Of a stretch of DNA of 64,000 nucleotides, positions 52,660-62,627 are shown in pieces. Position 1 is the first letter of the stretch; every line of letters begins with the position of its first letter. The notes beneath the pieces were generated by a model that was given only the letters and a program-made list of their open reading frames with translations, was not told the origin of the DNA and did not search any database. Position numbers and translations under genes: made by a program. The DNA lies in assembly GCA_903927185.1 (NCBI GenBank), contig CAIYLW010000036.1, positions 1-64,000 on the forward strand, read 5' to 3'. This DNA comes from an uncultured Bacteroidota bacterium. GTDB lineage: Bacteria; Bacteroidota; Bacteroidia; Chitinophagales; Chitinophagaceae.

Positions 52660-55600
52660 ATGTCAGATTTGAAATTACCAAGACTGTTAGCAGCCGCCAA
52701 AGAATTCAATATTGGTCAGGATACCCTGATCGAGTTCTTGGTGAAGAAAGGATTTAGCCGCGACGACCTGAAGCCTACGGCAAAGCTTACAGAAGACCAT
52801 TACTATGCTTTGCAAGCAGAGTTCCTACAGGATAAACAGGCCAAAAACAAGGCTGATCTGGTAGAGATACCAAAAGGTGCTCAAGCTGAGGCAAGAAAGA
52901 AAAAAGACGAAGAAGATCTTTCTTTTACCAAAAAAGAAGATAAGTCAGTACGTTCAGAACCAGCTAAAGTTGTGGAAATTCCTGTTCCTGCTGCTCCAGT
53001 TGCACCTATTACTCCCGCTGTGACTGTTATTCCAGAACCTATTGTGGTTATAGAAGCTCCTGAACCAGTGGTTGAAAAAGTAATTGAGCCTGTAATCGCA
53101 CCAAAAGTGATAGATGTTCCAAAGTCTATACCTGAAGTTGTAGAGCCCTCAGTTACTAAGATTGATGCCCCTGAATTAGAGGGACCTAAAGTGTTAAATA
53201 AAATTGATCTTTCTGCAATTGATTCTTCTACAAGACCTAAAAAATCTCCAAAGAAAACAGAAGTGCCTGCGCCGAAAGCTGCTGAGCCAAAAACTCCTAA
53301 GCCTGCTGTTAAGGCTGAACCTGTTGTTCCAAAGCCTGCTGTAATTGTTCCAACTGAACCTGATCCAATTTCTGAAGCTGGACCATTGATAGAAAATATC
53401 AGAGCAGAAAAACTGGAAGGACCTAAAATATTAGGGAAGATTAATTTGCCGATTAATAGCGATACTCGTCCTAAACCAATGGGTAGAGACGAAAAACGCA
53501 AACGCAAACGTATTCCAATTGATAAAAAACCAGATAATCCCCATCCGGGAGCTGCTGGAAATAATCAACAACAAGGAACAGGCGCAGCTAGCGTAAGTGC
53601 TCCTTCTCGTCCATCCGGCCCTAATCGTCCAATTGTTCCTGCTAATAATAGAGGTGGTAATAATAGTCAAAGTGGCGGTGGATTTAATCGTGGTGCAGGT
53701 GGCGGAAATCGAGGCGGAAATCAAAGCAGAGACCGTAATGCACCACCTCGCAGAGATGACAATAAAGAAATCGATCAAAAAGCAATTCAAGAAAAGATAC
53801 GTGAAACTCAGGCAAAATTGTCTGGAACTGGTGGTCGTGGAAAGAGCCTAAAAGCCAAGTATCGTCGCGCAAAACGTGATGAAGCAGCTGAACATATGGG
53901 CGAAATGACGGAAGATAACAGACTGCAGGTTACAGAGTTTGTTACCGTTAGTGAATTATCCAATTTAATGGACGTAAGCTTCGCTGATGTAATTGGAAAA
54001 TGTATGGGATTAGGTATTATGGTATCTATTAACCAACGTTTGGATGCAGAAGTTATTGAATTGGTTGCAAGTGAATTTGGATTTGAAGTGGAGTTCATAG
54101 GATTAGAAGATGACGAAGAAATGGAAGACGATGATGATGATGAAGATGATATCGAAGCCGTTGAAAGAGCTCCTATCGTTACCATCATGGGACACGTCGA
54201 TCATGGTAAAACTTCTTTATTGGATTATATCCGAAACGCTAATGTAGTTGCAGGTGAGGCCGGCGGTATCACACAACATATCGGTGCCTATGAGGTAACA
54301 CTTCCAAATGGCAAAGCGATTACTTTCTTGGATACTCCTGGTCACGAAGCCTTTACTGCAATGCGTGCTCGTGGTGCCAAAGTAACCGATATCGCGATTA
54401 TTGTTGTAGCTGCCGATGATGCAGTAATGCCTCAAACTAAAGAGGCCATCAGTCACGCACAAGCTGCTGGTGTTCCAATGATTTTTGCTGTAAACAAGAT
54501 TGATAAAGACGGATCAAATCCGCAAAAGATATACGAGCAGCTTTCAAATATGAATATCCTGGTTGAAGCCTGGGGTGGTAAATTCCAAAACCAGGAATTG
54601 TCTGCCAAACAAGGATTGAATGTGGATTTGTTATTGGAAAAAGTGCTGCTAGAATCAGAAATATTAGACCTGAAAGCAAATCCTGAAAGAGAAGCAACAG
54701 GTTCTATTATTGAAGCATCTTTAGATAAAGGTCGAGGATATGTGGCAACTATTCTTGTACAAAATGGCACGTTACGCCAAGGTGATTTGATCGTTTCTGG
54801 TCAACACTACGGTCGTGTAAAAGCCATGTTTAACGAGCGTAATCAACGCATCGAAATTGCGCCCCCATCAACTCCTGTAGTTATTTTAGGATTAAATGGT
54901 GCACCTCAAGCTGGTGAGAAATTTAAAGTATTTGAAGACGAGTCTGATGCTAAAGAAGTAGCTACTAAAAGAGCTCAGATCATGCGTGAGCAAGGCTTAA
55001 GAGCTAGAAAACACATTACATTAGATGAGATTGGCCGTCGTTTAGCATTGGGTAACTTTAAAGAATTGAATATCATCATCAAAGGTGATGTGGATGGATC
55101 GGTAGAGGCATTGAGCGATTCATTGCAGAAATTATCTACTGAAGAAATTGCGGTAAGAGTGGTACATAAGGCAGTAGGTCAGATTTCAGAATCAGACGTA
55201 TTGTTGGCAACAGCTTCCGATGCGATTGTGATTGGCTTTAACGTTCGTCCTTCTATGCAGGCAGCTAAATTAGCTGATACTGAAGGTGTTGAAATTAAAT
55301 TGTATTCTATTATCTATCAGGCAATCGACGAAGTGAAGAGCGCCATGGAAGGTATGTTGGAACCTAAGTTCCAAGAGAAGATTACTGCCAACGTAGAAGT
55401 TAGAGAAGTATACAAATTCGATAAAGCTACTGTTGCAGGATGTTTTGTACTGGAAGGTAAAATCGCACGGAATAGTAAGATTAGAATTATCCGTGATGGT
55501 ATCGTGGAATATCCAAGAGGTGAAGGTCAGGCAGCTGAATTAGGTAGCTTGAAACGTTTCAAGGATGATGTGAAAGATGTTGCCTCTAATACTGAGTGTG

Positions 55601-55686
55601 GATTGACCATTAAGAACTTTTCTGATCTACGTGTAGGAGATATAGTAGAAGCTTTCGAAGAAGAAGAAGTAAAACGTACTTTATAA
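52660..55686 (+). CDS. infB: Translation initiation factor IF-2
   Basis: The 1008-residue protein has an IF2_N domain (about 4-50), a long Pro/Ala/Val- and then Gly/Asn/Arg-rich linker (about 90-380, with RGG-like repeats at 330-365), and the GTPase core: GHVDHGKTS (about 513), [12 protein letters not shown]. Domains II to IV follow. It places initiator tRNA on the 30S subunit. The gap to nusA is 117 bases and holds a TATCTTTG box at 52559-52566, so infB may also have its own promoter. Confidence 0.97.
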   Translation: MSDLKLPRLLAAAKEFNIGQDTLIEFLVKKGFSRDDLKPTAKLTEDHYYALQAEFLQDKQAKNKADLVEIPKGAQAEARKKKDEEDLSFTKKEDKSVRSEPAKVVEIPVPAAPVAPITPAVTVIPEPIVVIEAPEPVVEKVIEPVIAPKVIDVPKSIPEVVEPSVTKIDAPELEGPKVLNKIDLSAIDSSTRPKKSPKKTEVPAPKAAEPKTPKPAVKAEPVVPKPAVIVPTEPDPISEAGPLIENIRAEKLEGPKILGKINLPINSDTRPKPMGRDEKRKRKRIPIDKKPDNPHPGAAGNNQQQGTGAASVSAPSRPSGPNRPIVPANNRGGNNSQSGGGFNRGAGGGNRGGNQSRDRNAPPRRDDNKEIDQKAIQEKIRETQAKLSGTGGRGKSLKAKYRRAKRDEAAEHMGEMTEDNRLQVTEFVTVSELSNLMDVSFADVIGKCMGLGIMVSINQRLDAEVIELVASEFGFEVEFIGLEDDEEMEDDDDDEDDIEAVERAPIVTIMGHVDHGKTSLLDYIRNANVVAGEAGGITQHIGAYEVTLPNGKAITFLDTPGHEAFTAMRARGAKVTDIAIIVVAADDAVMPQTKEAISHAQAAGVPMIFAVNKIDKDGSNPQKIYEQLSNMNILVEAWGGKFQNQELSAKQGLNVDLLLEKVLLESEILDLKANPEREATGSIIEASLDKGRGYVATILVQNGTLRQGDLIVSGQHYGRVKAMFNERNQRIEIAPPSTPVVILGLNGAPQAGEKFKVFEDESDAKEVATKRAQIMREQGLRARKHITLDEIGRRLALGNFKELNIIIKGDVDGSVEALSDSLQKLSTEEIAVRVVHKAVGQISESDVLLATASDAIVIGFNVRPSMQAAKLADTEGVEIKLYSIIYQAIDEVKSAMEGMLEPKFQEKITANVEVREVYKFDKATVAGCFVLEGKIARNSKIRIIRDGIVEYPRGEGQAAELGSLKRFKDDVKDVASNTECGLTIKNFSDLRVGDIVEAFEEEEVKRTL

Positions 55687-55705
55687 GTTTGTTAAAAGCA
55701 GTTAC

Positions 55706-55740
55706 AAATCAGGCCGTCCGCGGCCTGATTTGCTATTTTT
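55706..55740 (+). terminator. Intrinsic terminator after infB
   Basis: A perfect 11-bp stem AAATCAGGCCG / CGGCCTGATTT with loop TCCG, then a T run. The T run overlaps the TATTTTTG box of the next gene. Confidence 0.85.
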
Positions 55741-55741
55741 G
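55734..55741 (+). promoter_or_regulatory. -7 promoter box of the SurA-like gene
   Basis: TATTTTTG matches TAnnTTTG and would start transcription near 55748, after the ATG at 55743 and before the ATG at 55758. Confidence 0.4.
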
Positions 55742-55757
55742 AATGATATTGCAATCT

Positions 55758-57134
55758 ATGAAGCAGGTATTAATAGTTATTTTATTGGTAAGTGGATTCC
55801 TGAGTACTCAAGCCCAATCAAAAAGAATTGTGGCAGATAGGATTATTGCACAAGTTGGAGATAAAATCATCCTAAGCTCAGATGTCAACAATGCCCTTTC
55901 AGATATAAGAAGGCAGGCACAGGGGCAAGACAATGTAGTTCTACCCACCGAATGCCAAATTCTGGAAGGTCAATTAATACAAAAGGCCCTTGTGCTTCAG
56001 GCACAGAAAGATTCTTTAACAGTAAGTGAAGATGAGATTGAAAATGAAATGGAGAATCGTATACGCAAATACATCTCTTCTTATGGGTCTAAAGAAGTAT
56101 TAGAAGAAATTGCAGGTAAATCGGTTTACCAAATGAAAGAGGATTTTAAGGATGCCATGAAAGAGCAGAATTTGGCAGACCAGATGCGCAAGAAAATTGT
56201 GGACAATATTAAAATGACTCCCACGGAAGTAAAAGCATTCTATGGCAAAACCCCAAAAGACAGTTTGCCATTCTATGAAAGTGAAATGGAAATTAGTCAA
56301 CTCGTAATACAACCTAAATCGAATAAAGACGTAGAGGAATATGTTTCAAAACAATTATACGACTATAAGAAACAGGTTGAGTCTGGATCTAAAAAGTTTG
56401 AGCAGTTAGTAAAATTCTATTCAGAAGATCCGGGTAAATCAGAAAATGGTGGACAATACAATTTGAATCGTAATGATAAAAATATGTGGGATCCTGCTTT
56501 CCTTTCAGGGGCATTCCGTTTGAAAGAAGGGCAAATCTCTGGAGTAATTAAATCAAAATTTGGTTTGCATATCATTCAAATGGTAAGTCGTGCAGGTGAT
56601 GATGCAGTAGTTCGTCATATTCTTAGAATACCTCCTGTTGCTGAAGAAGAAATCAATGAAGCCAAAACAAAGCTCGATTCCATTCGTCTGAAAGTGATTG
56701 ATGGTAGTATGAGTTTTGGAGCTGCAGTGAGTAAGTACAGTGAAGATGAAGGCAGTAAATTCAGTGCTGGTGCTGTTACAAACAGAGATGGAAGCTCTTT
56801 TATTACTTTAGATCAGGTTGATAAGGATATGGTTATTGCATTAAAGGACATGAAACCGGGCAATTATTCTAAACCACAATTATTTACCGATGAGAGGGGT
56901 AGCAAAAAAGTTAGAATCATTTACTTGAAAACCAGAACTGAACCTCACCGTGAAAATTTAAAAGAAGATTATAACCGTATTGCATCGAGGGCACTAGAAG
57001 GAAAGAAAAGTCAAATTTTAGAAAAATGGTTCAAAGAACATATTCCTACCTATTATATTTCTATCGACAAACAGTTTTCGGATTGTAAAAGTCTGGATGA
57101 TTGGAGAAAAGCGGCAATTGAAGATAAAAACTAA
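55758..57134 (+). CDS. SurA-like periplasmic peptidyl-prolyl isomerase
   Basis: From the ATG at 55758 the product is 458 residues with a signal peptide (LIVILLVSGFLSTQAQ), a SurA N-terminal chaperone domain (about 25-170), and two parvulin domains (about 175-280: EISQLVIQP, KFYSEDPGKSENGG, LKEGQISGVIKSKFGLHIIQ; about 283-385: VRHILRIPP, SKYSEDEGSKFSAGA). It helps outer-membrane proteins fold. The order of parvulin domains and a final conserved Cys region (QFSDCKSLDDW) fit the Bacteroidota form. Confidence 0.93.
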   Translation: MKQVLIVILLVSGFLSTQAQSKRIVADRIIAQVGDKIILSSDVNNALSDIRRQAQGQDNVVLPTECQILEGQLIQKALVLQAQKDSLTVSEDEIENEMENRIRKYISSYGSKEVLEEIAGKSVYQMKEDFKDAMKEQNLADQMRKKIVDNIKMTPTEVKAFYGKTPKDSLPFYESEMEISQLVIQPKSNKDVEEYVSKQLYDYKKQVESGSKKFEQLVKFYSEDPGKSENGGQYNLNRNDKNMWDPAFLSGAFRLKEGQISGVIKSKFGLHIIQMVSRAGDDAVVRHILRIPPVAEEEINEAKTKLDSIRLKVIDGSMSFGAAVSKYSEDEGSKFSAGAVTNRDGSSFITLDQVDKDMVIALKDMKPGNYSKPQLFTDERGSKKVRIIYLKTRTEPHRENLKEDYNRIASRALEGKKSQILEKWFKEHIPTYYISIDKQFSDCKSLDDWRKAAIEDKN

Positions 57135-57145
57135 AAAATCAACAT

Positions 57146-57181
57146 AAAAAAATCCCTTTCAAATTTGAAAGGGATTTTTTT
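57146..57181. terminator. Bidirectional terminator between surA-like and phnA-like genes
   Basis: A fully palindromic stem ATCCCTTTC / GAAAGGGAT with flanking A and T runs on both sides stops transcription from both convergent genes. Confidence 0.88.
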
Positions 57182-57196
57182 ATGTCTCTTCAGGTA

Positions 57197-57781
57197 TTAA
57201 CTGCCTTGTTTTCTTACATATTTAGTAAGAATTACAATGGTCTGACCTTCAATTTTCCCCTCGATCTGTTCTGTATTTTCATCTACTAAACGGATGTTTT
57301 TTACAATAGTTCCCATTTTGGCATTTAAGGCAGTTCCCTTCACATCAAGTGATTTAGTGAGCACGATGCTATCTCCCTGTAGTAAAATAGTACCATTCGA
57401 ATCCCTATGCAAATCAACAGCAGCATCATTCTCGTGGTCTCCAGTTGCTTTTGCCCAAGCTAAATTATCATCATCCAAGTATAGCATATCTATTTGATCA
57501 GATGCCCAACTTTCTGTTTTCAACCGGTTTAACATCCGCCAGGCCACTACTTGTACCCCAGCAATTTCACTCCACATAGAAGTGGTTAAACACTTCCAAT
57601 GTTCTTGATCAAGTTCTGCTTTTTTATCAATCTGATTTTGACAAACCAAGCAAACTGCGATACAGTTTGTTTCACTTGTTTTATCTTGAGGAGGCACTTC
57701 GTATACTTTAACTAACTGATCTGACCCGCAGAGTTCGCATTTATGCTCACTTCTTTTGAGTATAATTTCTTCAAATTTCAT
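57197..57781 (-). CDS. PhnA domain protein
   Basis: The 194-residue protein has an N-terminal zinc ribbon with CELCGS and CLVCQNQ cysteine pairs and a C-terminal PhnA domain (LQGDSIVLTKSLDVKGTALNAKMGTIVKNIRL). The family was named from an E. coli phosphonate region, but its function is not settled and no phosphonate genes are nearby. The middle (about 60-125) is an extra helical segment common in Bacteroidota members. Confidence 0.88.
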   Translation of the reverse strand: MKFEEIILKRSEHKCELCGSDQLVKVYEVPPQDKTSETNCIAVCLVCQNQIDKKAELDQEHWKCLTTSMWSEIAGVQVVAWRMLNRLKTESWASDQIDMLYLDDDNLAWAKATGDHENDAAVDLHRDSNGTILLQGDSIVLTKSLDVKGTALNAKMGTIVKNIRLVDENTEQIEGKIEGQTIVILTKYVRKQGS

Positions 57782-57963
57782 TTTTCTGATTGAAGGTGAA
57801 AGGTAAATAAAGAATTCATTAAAATAAAAATGAGTGGATTACGTTAACTTTAATAGGCAATTTTTATTAATATATATTTTAAGATATGTTTCTTTTTATC
57901 AGCTTAAAATGCACCTACCTATTTGGTGGAAGTTTCTATTTACTTAACATTATTCAACAGTTT

Positions 57964-59034
57964 ATGAGTAAGTTGATTAATGTAAATACTTTATCATTTG
58001 CCATTAAAGTCATGATAGTTATGATCATCTTACTGATTATAGCTATTTATGCATTCCTGAACGATAAAAAGAAAAAGTATTTCAAATTAGTACTGATAAG
58101 AACTAAACTTGAGCCCCTTATTTCACAATTCATTATTGATGAATCACAGGCAACTGAAGAACAATTAGAAGAGTTAAGAGTAATTATAGATACCAGTTTG
58201 GCCAGGCAATATATGATTGAAGAACTTATTAGAAGTAAGCAAAACCATACTGGGGAAGTTGCAGATCGCATCATTACTATATACTTAGGGCTTGATTTGA
58301 AAAAATATTCTTTACAAAAAATCAACCAAAAAAATGAATGGTATGTGATAGCTAGGGGTATACAAGAATTGTACATGATGGAGCAGCATGATACCTTTGA
58401 AGAAATCAATAATTTTACAAATGCCTCCAATGAATATGTCAGAAATGAAGCACAAATTGGAATGATTCATTTAACAGGGTTTAGAGGATTAGATTTTCTT
58501 GAAACAGTTTCTTACCCAATTACAGACTGGCAACAATTGAAATTATTAGAACAGTTAAAACGTTTCCCTAAAAAAGAAGATTTTAGCTATAATATACCAA
58601 AATGGATGAGTTCTGAAAATAACTCGGTAGTTGTATTTACCTTGAAAATTTGCTATGAGTATCAATTAATACAATTGATAGACGAGATTACTAATTGTCT
58701 GAATCATGATTCGGAGACTGTTAAAACTCAAACTTTAGAAACTTTAGTTCGTTTGGAAAATGATCAAACATCTAAAATCCTGTTACGATATTTTAATCAA
58801 GCCTCCAGATCAGACCAAATACTGATACTCGATTCATTAAGCAATTTGGCTACTGAAGAGGATGCCCATGAATTGATTAAAATATTAGATCATGAAGATA
58901 ATTTAATCAAATTAAAAGCCGCCATCGCTTTAAATAAATGTTCAAGTTCAGGTATGCAGATTGTGTCCGAAAAAAGTCATTCAAATCCTGAGCCCTATCA
59001 ACGAATTGTAAACCATATTCTTTCTACAACATGA
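57964..59034 (+). CDS. Membrane-anchored HEAT-repeat protein
   Basis: From the ATG at 57964 the product is 356 residues: one N-terminal membrane helix (IKVMIVMIILLIIAIYAFL, about 14-33), a charged linker, and a long cytoplasmic helical array with HEAT-like repeats, clearest at about 205-350 (NSVVVFTLKICYEYQL, VKTQTLETLVRLEN, LIKLKAAIALNKC). An ATG at 57886 is in frame but adds a hydrophobic leader of unclear value. Its stop overlaps the next start by 4 bases (ATGA), indicating translational coupling with the glycosyltransferase fusion; it is probably its scaffold or regulator. Confidence 0.82.
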   Translation: MSKLINVNTLSFAIKVMIVMIILLIIAIYAFLNDKKKKYFKLVLIRTKLEPLISQFIIDESQATEEQLEELRVIIDTSLARQYMIEELIRSKQNHTGEVADRIITIYLGLDLKKYSLQKINQKNEWYVIARGIQELYMMEQHDTFEEINNFTNASNEYVRNEAQIGMIHLTGFRGLDFLETVSYPITDWQQLKLLEQLKRFPKKEDFSYNIPKWMSSENNSVVVFTLKICYEYQLIQLIDEITNCLNHDSETVKTQTLETLVRLENDQTSKILLRYFNQASRSDQILILDSLSNLATEEDAHELIKILDHEDNLIKLKAAIALNKCSSSGMQIVSEKSHSNPEPYQRIVNHILSTT

Positions 59035-62000
59035 TCTGGAATATATTCTTCAACATCATTTACTATACACTTACTTACGGAATATTTCTGTACAGTGTGT
59101 TATTGTCAATTTCTTTTATTTTCCTTGGATTATATTCTATTGGAGAAACAAAAGATTATTTGCACAAAAATCAATTTACCGACTATCGGTTATTAGCCAG
59201 TTCTGAACATGTGCCTTCAGTTAGTATCCTTGCTCCTGCATATAACGAAGGAAAAACAATTGTTGAGAATGTAAAATCCTTGCTAGCCATATTTTATACA
59301 AACCTGGAAATTATAGTTATCAATGATGGCAGTAAAGACGATAGCCTTAAAAAACTGATTAAAGAATATGATCTTGTATTAACAGACATATTTGTGGATT
59401 CTATTATTCCTACAAAAGAAATAAAAGGAATTTATAAAAGTCGAAAAAAGATATTTAAAAAGCTTATTGTCATTGATAAGGAAAATGGAGGTAAGGCAGA
59501 TGCACTTAATGCAGGGATTAATATTTCATCAAAAAAATATTTTATCTGTATAGACGTAGATTCTATACTTGAACAAGATGCACTGCTAAAGATGGTGAAA
59601 CCATTTATGGAGCAAACCAATAAGCGTGTAATTGCCACCGGTGGCGTAATACGAGTAGCTAATTCATGCGAGGTACAACAAGGAAAGATTTTGAAAGTTC
59701 ACTTAGCAAAAGATTACTTACCAAGAATGCAAATATTAGAGTATATACGTGCATTTATATTGGGGAGAATGGCCTGGAGTAGATTAAATGGTTTATTAAT
59801 TATATCGGGAGCATTTGGAGCATTTGACAAAGAAATAGCCATCGCAGTTGGTGGTTATAATACTAAAACTGTTGGAGAAGATATGGAATTGGTAGTACAT
59901 ATGCGCAGGTATATGGAAGAACAAAAATTAGATTACATCATAAGATATATTCCGGATCCATTGTGTTGGACAGAAGTTCCAAATAACTATGCCATCCTTG
60001 AACGTCAGCGTAATAGATGGTTCAGAGGTACTTTCCAAACACTCAATATTCATAGAATCATGTTTTTTAATCCTAAATATCGAATATTAGGATTAGTAAG
60101 CTATCCTTACTGGTTTATTTTTGAATTATGTGCTCCTATTATTGAATTCTTTGGATTCTTCGCTTTTATTTGTTTTGCTGTTACTGGCTATATTGATTGG
60201 AGTTTCTTCTTTGTGTTTTTCTTTTTCATCATTTGTTTTGCCTACCTCTATTCGCTATTTGCCATTTTAATGGAGGTATATTCTTTCAATCAATATAAAA
60301 GACGAGTTGATATATTTCGTTTACTATTAACTGCTCTTAGTGAACCTTTTTATTTCCATCCTTTCATCGTGTGGAGTGGAATTAGAGGACTAGTAAAATT
60401 AATCATAAAAGAAAATAACTGGGGTGAAATGACTCGGCAGGGATTTAGTAAAGGAACTAAAAAAACTAAGCCTTCTCTTAAATTGGCTCTTGCAAAAATA
60501 TCTCCCAATCAGCTAATAAGGGTACCTGTTAGAAAAAGAGAAATAGACAAAACGGAATGGTTTTTTGCAGCAAAAGTATTACCCACTATAAATAAAACAA
60601 TTTCCTTTATTTCAGGAATACTAATATCCTATTTGCCTTTGGCATTAGTTTTTGGATTACTAATATTAGTAGCGCGCTCCTTTGAATTTATTGCTGATTA
60701 TTTTAAACATGGTGCAATTGCATCATTTCCTTCCGTTTTATTAATTGCAATTTCTAAAGATTTTATTTATTGGTTAATAGCCATTGCAATTGCATTTCCA
60801 GTTTATTTATTGATTTACTTGTTTCATAAAAAAACTGCTCAAATATTATTTATTATTCTATCGATTTCATTATTGTTATTACAAGTTTCACTCTCACAAT
60901 ACTTCCTTACTACACTTGTTCCCTTAGGATCTGATTTATGGGGTTATAGTTTAACTGATATTAAACAAACCGTAGGTGCTGCTGGAGGTATTCCTATACT
61001 TTTAATTATAACTACTCTTTTTTTGATATTAATTTCAGTTGGTTTATTTATTCGGCTTCCCAAAAAAATGCATCTAAATGAGATAGCTATTTTTGTTTTT
61101 ATTTTTATTTTAGGAACCATATTTATTACTCCAATTTCTACATCCATTTCTAAATGGATGCCCGGTCAGGAATATGCTAATAATCTTACCCTCAATAAAT
61201 CATTTTATTTTCTTAACGCTAGCATTGATCATTTTCTTCCTTCAGTTAACGAAACAGATATTTATGCTGATAACTATTTGGGAGGATTTAAGAAGGCTGA
61301 CTTAGCTGAACAAAAAATAGAAGATTTCTCCTATGCAGACGAGAAGAATTTCCCTTTCCTGCATGCAATAGATAGTACAAAAGATGTTTTATCTCCATTT
61401 TTTAATAAAACTAGCAAAGCGCCAAATATTGTAATCATTCTGGTCGAAGGTTTAGGTAGGGCATTTACAAATAGTGGCGCCTACCTAGGCAACTTTACAC
61501 CGAATGTAGACTCACTGTCCTTAAAAAGTTTGTACTGGGAGAATTTCCTTAGTGAAGGAGGTAGAACATTTGCGGCACTACCTTCTATTCTTTCTTCCAT
61601 AACTTTTGCAAAAAATGGTTTCAATGAATTAGGAGAGAATATGCCCAAACATTTTTCATTAATAAACTTGTTACAAAAAAATGGTTATCAAACTTCATTT
61701 TATTATGGAGGTGATTCACATTTCGATAACATGAATATTTTCCTAAATAAAAATGGCATAAATGCTATTAATGATGGTTCTAGCTTCCCTGCTGGTGTTA
61801 TGAAAATGCCTGAATCATCAAGTGGTTTTAGTTGGGGCTATGGCGATAAGCAATTGTTTGATCATTATTTAAATACAAATAATGAATCTTCTAAACCTAG
61901 TATGAGTCTTATTCTTACCGTATCAACTCATAGTCCATTTAAAATTAATGATCAAGATAAGTATCTCAAAAGATTTGAAGAAAGGATGAATGAACTTCAT

Positions 62001-62627
62001 TTCAATGATGCTTTAAAGAAAGAATACCGAAACTACAGTTATCAGTATGCAAGTATTCTTTATACTGATGAAATGATTGGAGAATTTATTAAATCATATC
62101 AAAAAAGGCCTGATTTTAAAAATACTGTTTTCCTGATTACCGGAGACCATCGAATGCCTGAGATTCCAATGAGTACCAAAATTGACCGATACCATGTTCC
62201 ATTATTAATATACTCCCCTCTTTTAAAACGTACAGCTAAGTTTTCGTCCATATCAACACATTTTGATATTACGCCAAGTTTATTGGCCTGGTTGAAACAT
62301 AGCTATCATATGCAGGTTCCAAATATGGCTAGTTGGATGGGAGGTGGACTAGATACAAGTAGGAGTTTCAGAAATACACATGCATATCCACTAATGCAAA
62401 CTAAAACCGAAATTATTGATTACGTTCAAGGGGATTGGCTTATTAATTCAAATATACTTTATCATATTGGCAATAAAATGGAACTGACTCAAGAAAACAA
62501 CCCAACAAAGGCAAATGAATTAAGAGCCAACTTTGATCGATACAAATCGAAAAATAATATGTTTATCAATAATTTAAAGATACTTCCCGATAGCTTATTG
62601 ATGCGCTATTTACCTAAACGACCTTGA
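59031..62627 (+). CDS. Fusion of GT2 processive glycosyltransferase and LtaS-like phosphotransferase
   Basis: At 1198 residues this is two enzymes in one membrane chain. Residues 60-340 are a PgaC/BcsA-like GT2 domain: NDGS with Asp99, DVDS (175-178), GED (282-284) and QRNRW (326-330). Residues about 355-460 and 525-705 are membrane helices. Residues about 795-1130 form an alkaline-phosphatase-superfamily domain of LtaS type: metal glutamate Glu806, nucleophile-like Thr846 (GGRTF), His967 in STHSPF and TGDH at 1037-1040. GT2 synthases export polysaccharide; LtaS-like domains transfer phosphoglycerol or phosphoethanolamine outside the membrane. One chain could thus make and decorate a glycan; this is inference. 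Confidence 0.85.
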   Translation: MIWNIFFNIIYYTLTYGIFLYSVLLSISFIFLGLYSIGETKDYLHKNQFTDYRLLASSEHVPSVSILAPAYNEGKTIVENVKSLLAIFYTNLEIIVINDGSKDDSLKKLIKEYDLVLTDIFVDSIIPTKEIKGIYKSRKKIFKKLIVIDKENGGKADALNAGINISSKKYFICIDVDSILEQDALLKMVKPFMEQTNKRVIATGGVIRVANSCEVQQGKILKVHLAKDYLPRMQILEYIRAFILGRMAWSRLNGLLIISGAFGAFDKEIAIAVGGYNTKTVGEDMELVVHMRRYMEEQKLDYIIRYIPDPLCWTEVPNNYAILERQRNRWFRGTFQTLNIHRIMFFNPKYRILGLVSYPYWFIFELCAPIIEFFGFFAFICFAVTGYIDWSFFFVFFFFIICFAYLYSLFAILMEVYSFNQYKRRVDIFRLLLTALSEPFYFHPFIVWSGIRGLVKLIIKENNWGEMTRQGFSKGTKKTKPSLKLALAKISPNQLIRVPVRKREIDKTEWFFAAKVLPTINKTISFISGILISYLPLALVFGLLILVARSFEFIADYFKHGAIASFPSVLLIAISKDFIYWLIAIAIAFPVYLLIYLFHKKTAQILFIILSISLLLLQVSLSQYFLTTLVPLGSDLWGYSLTDIKQTVGAAGGIPILLIITTLFLILISVGLFIRLPKKMHLNEIAIFVFIFILGTIFITPISTSISKWMPGQEYANNLTLNKSFYFLNASIDHFLPSVNETDIYADNYLGGFKKADLAEQKIEDFSYADEKNFPFLHAIDSTKDVLSPFFNKTSKAPNIVIILVEGLGRAFTNSGAYLGNFTPNVDSLSLKSLYWENFLSEGGRTFAALPSILSSITFAKNGFNELGENMPKHFSLINLLQKNGYQTSFYYGGDSHFDNMNIFLNKNGINAINDGSSFPAGVMKMPESSSGFSWGYGDKQLFDHYLNTNNESSKPSMSLILTVSTHSPFKINDQDKYLKRFEERMNELHFNDALKKEYRNYSYQYASILYTDEMIGEFIKSYQKRPDFKNTVFLITGDHRMPEIPMSTKIDRYHVPLLIYSPLLKRTAKFSSISTHFDITPSLLAWLKHSYHMQVPNMASWMGGGLDTSRSFRNTHAYPLMQTKTEIIDYVQGDWLINSNILYHIGNKMELTQENNPTKANELRANFDRYKSKNNMFINNLKILPDSLLMRYLPKRP

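Noticed and set aside
52881..53507. 208-codon minus-strand frame within infB
   Set aside because: It is the shadow of the biased Pro/Ala/Val-rich IF-2 linker; its Ser/Thr/Gly-rich product has no signature.
53700..53790. Repeat array suspected in the Gly/Arg-rich part of infB
   Set aside because: It is coding low complexity, not spaced repeats; no CRISPR-like regular spacing is present.
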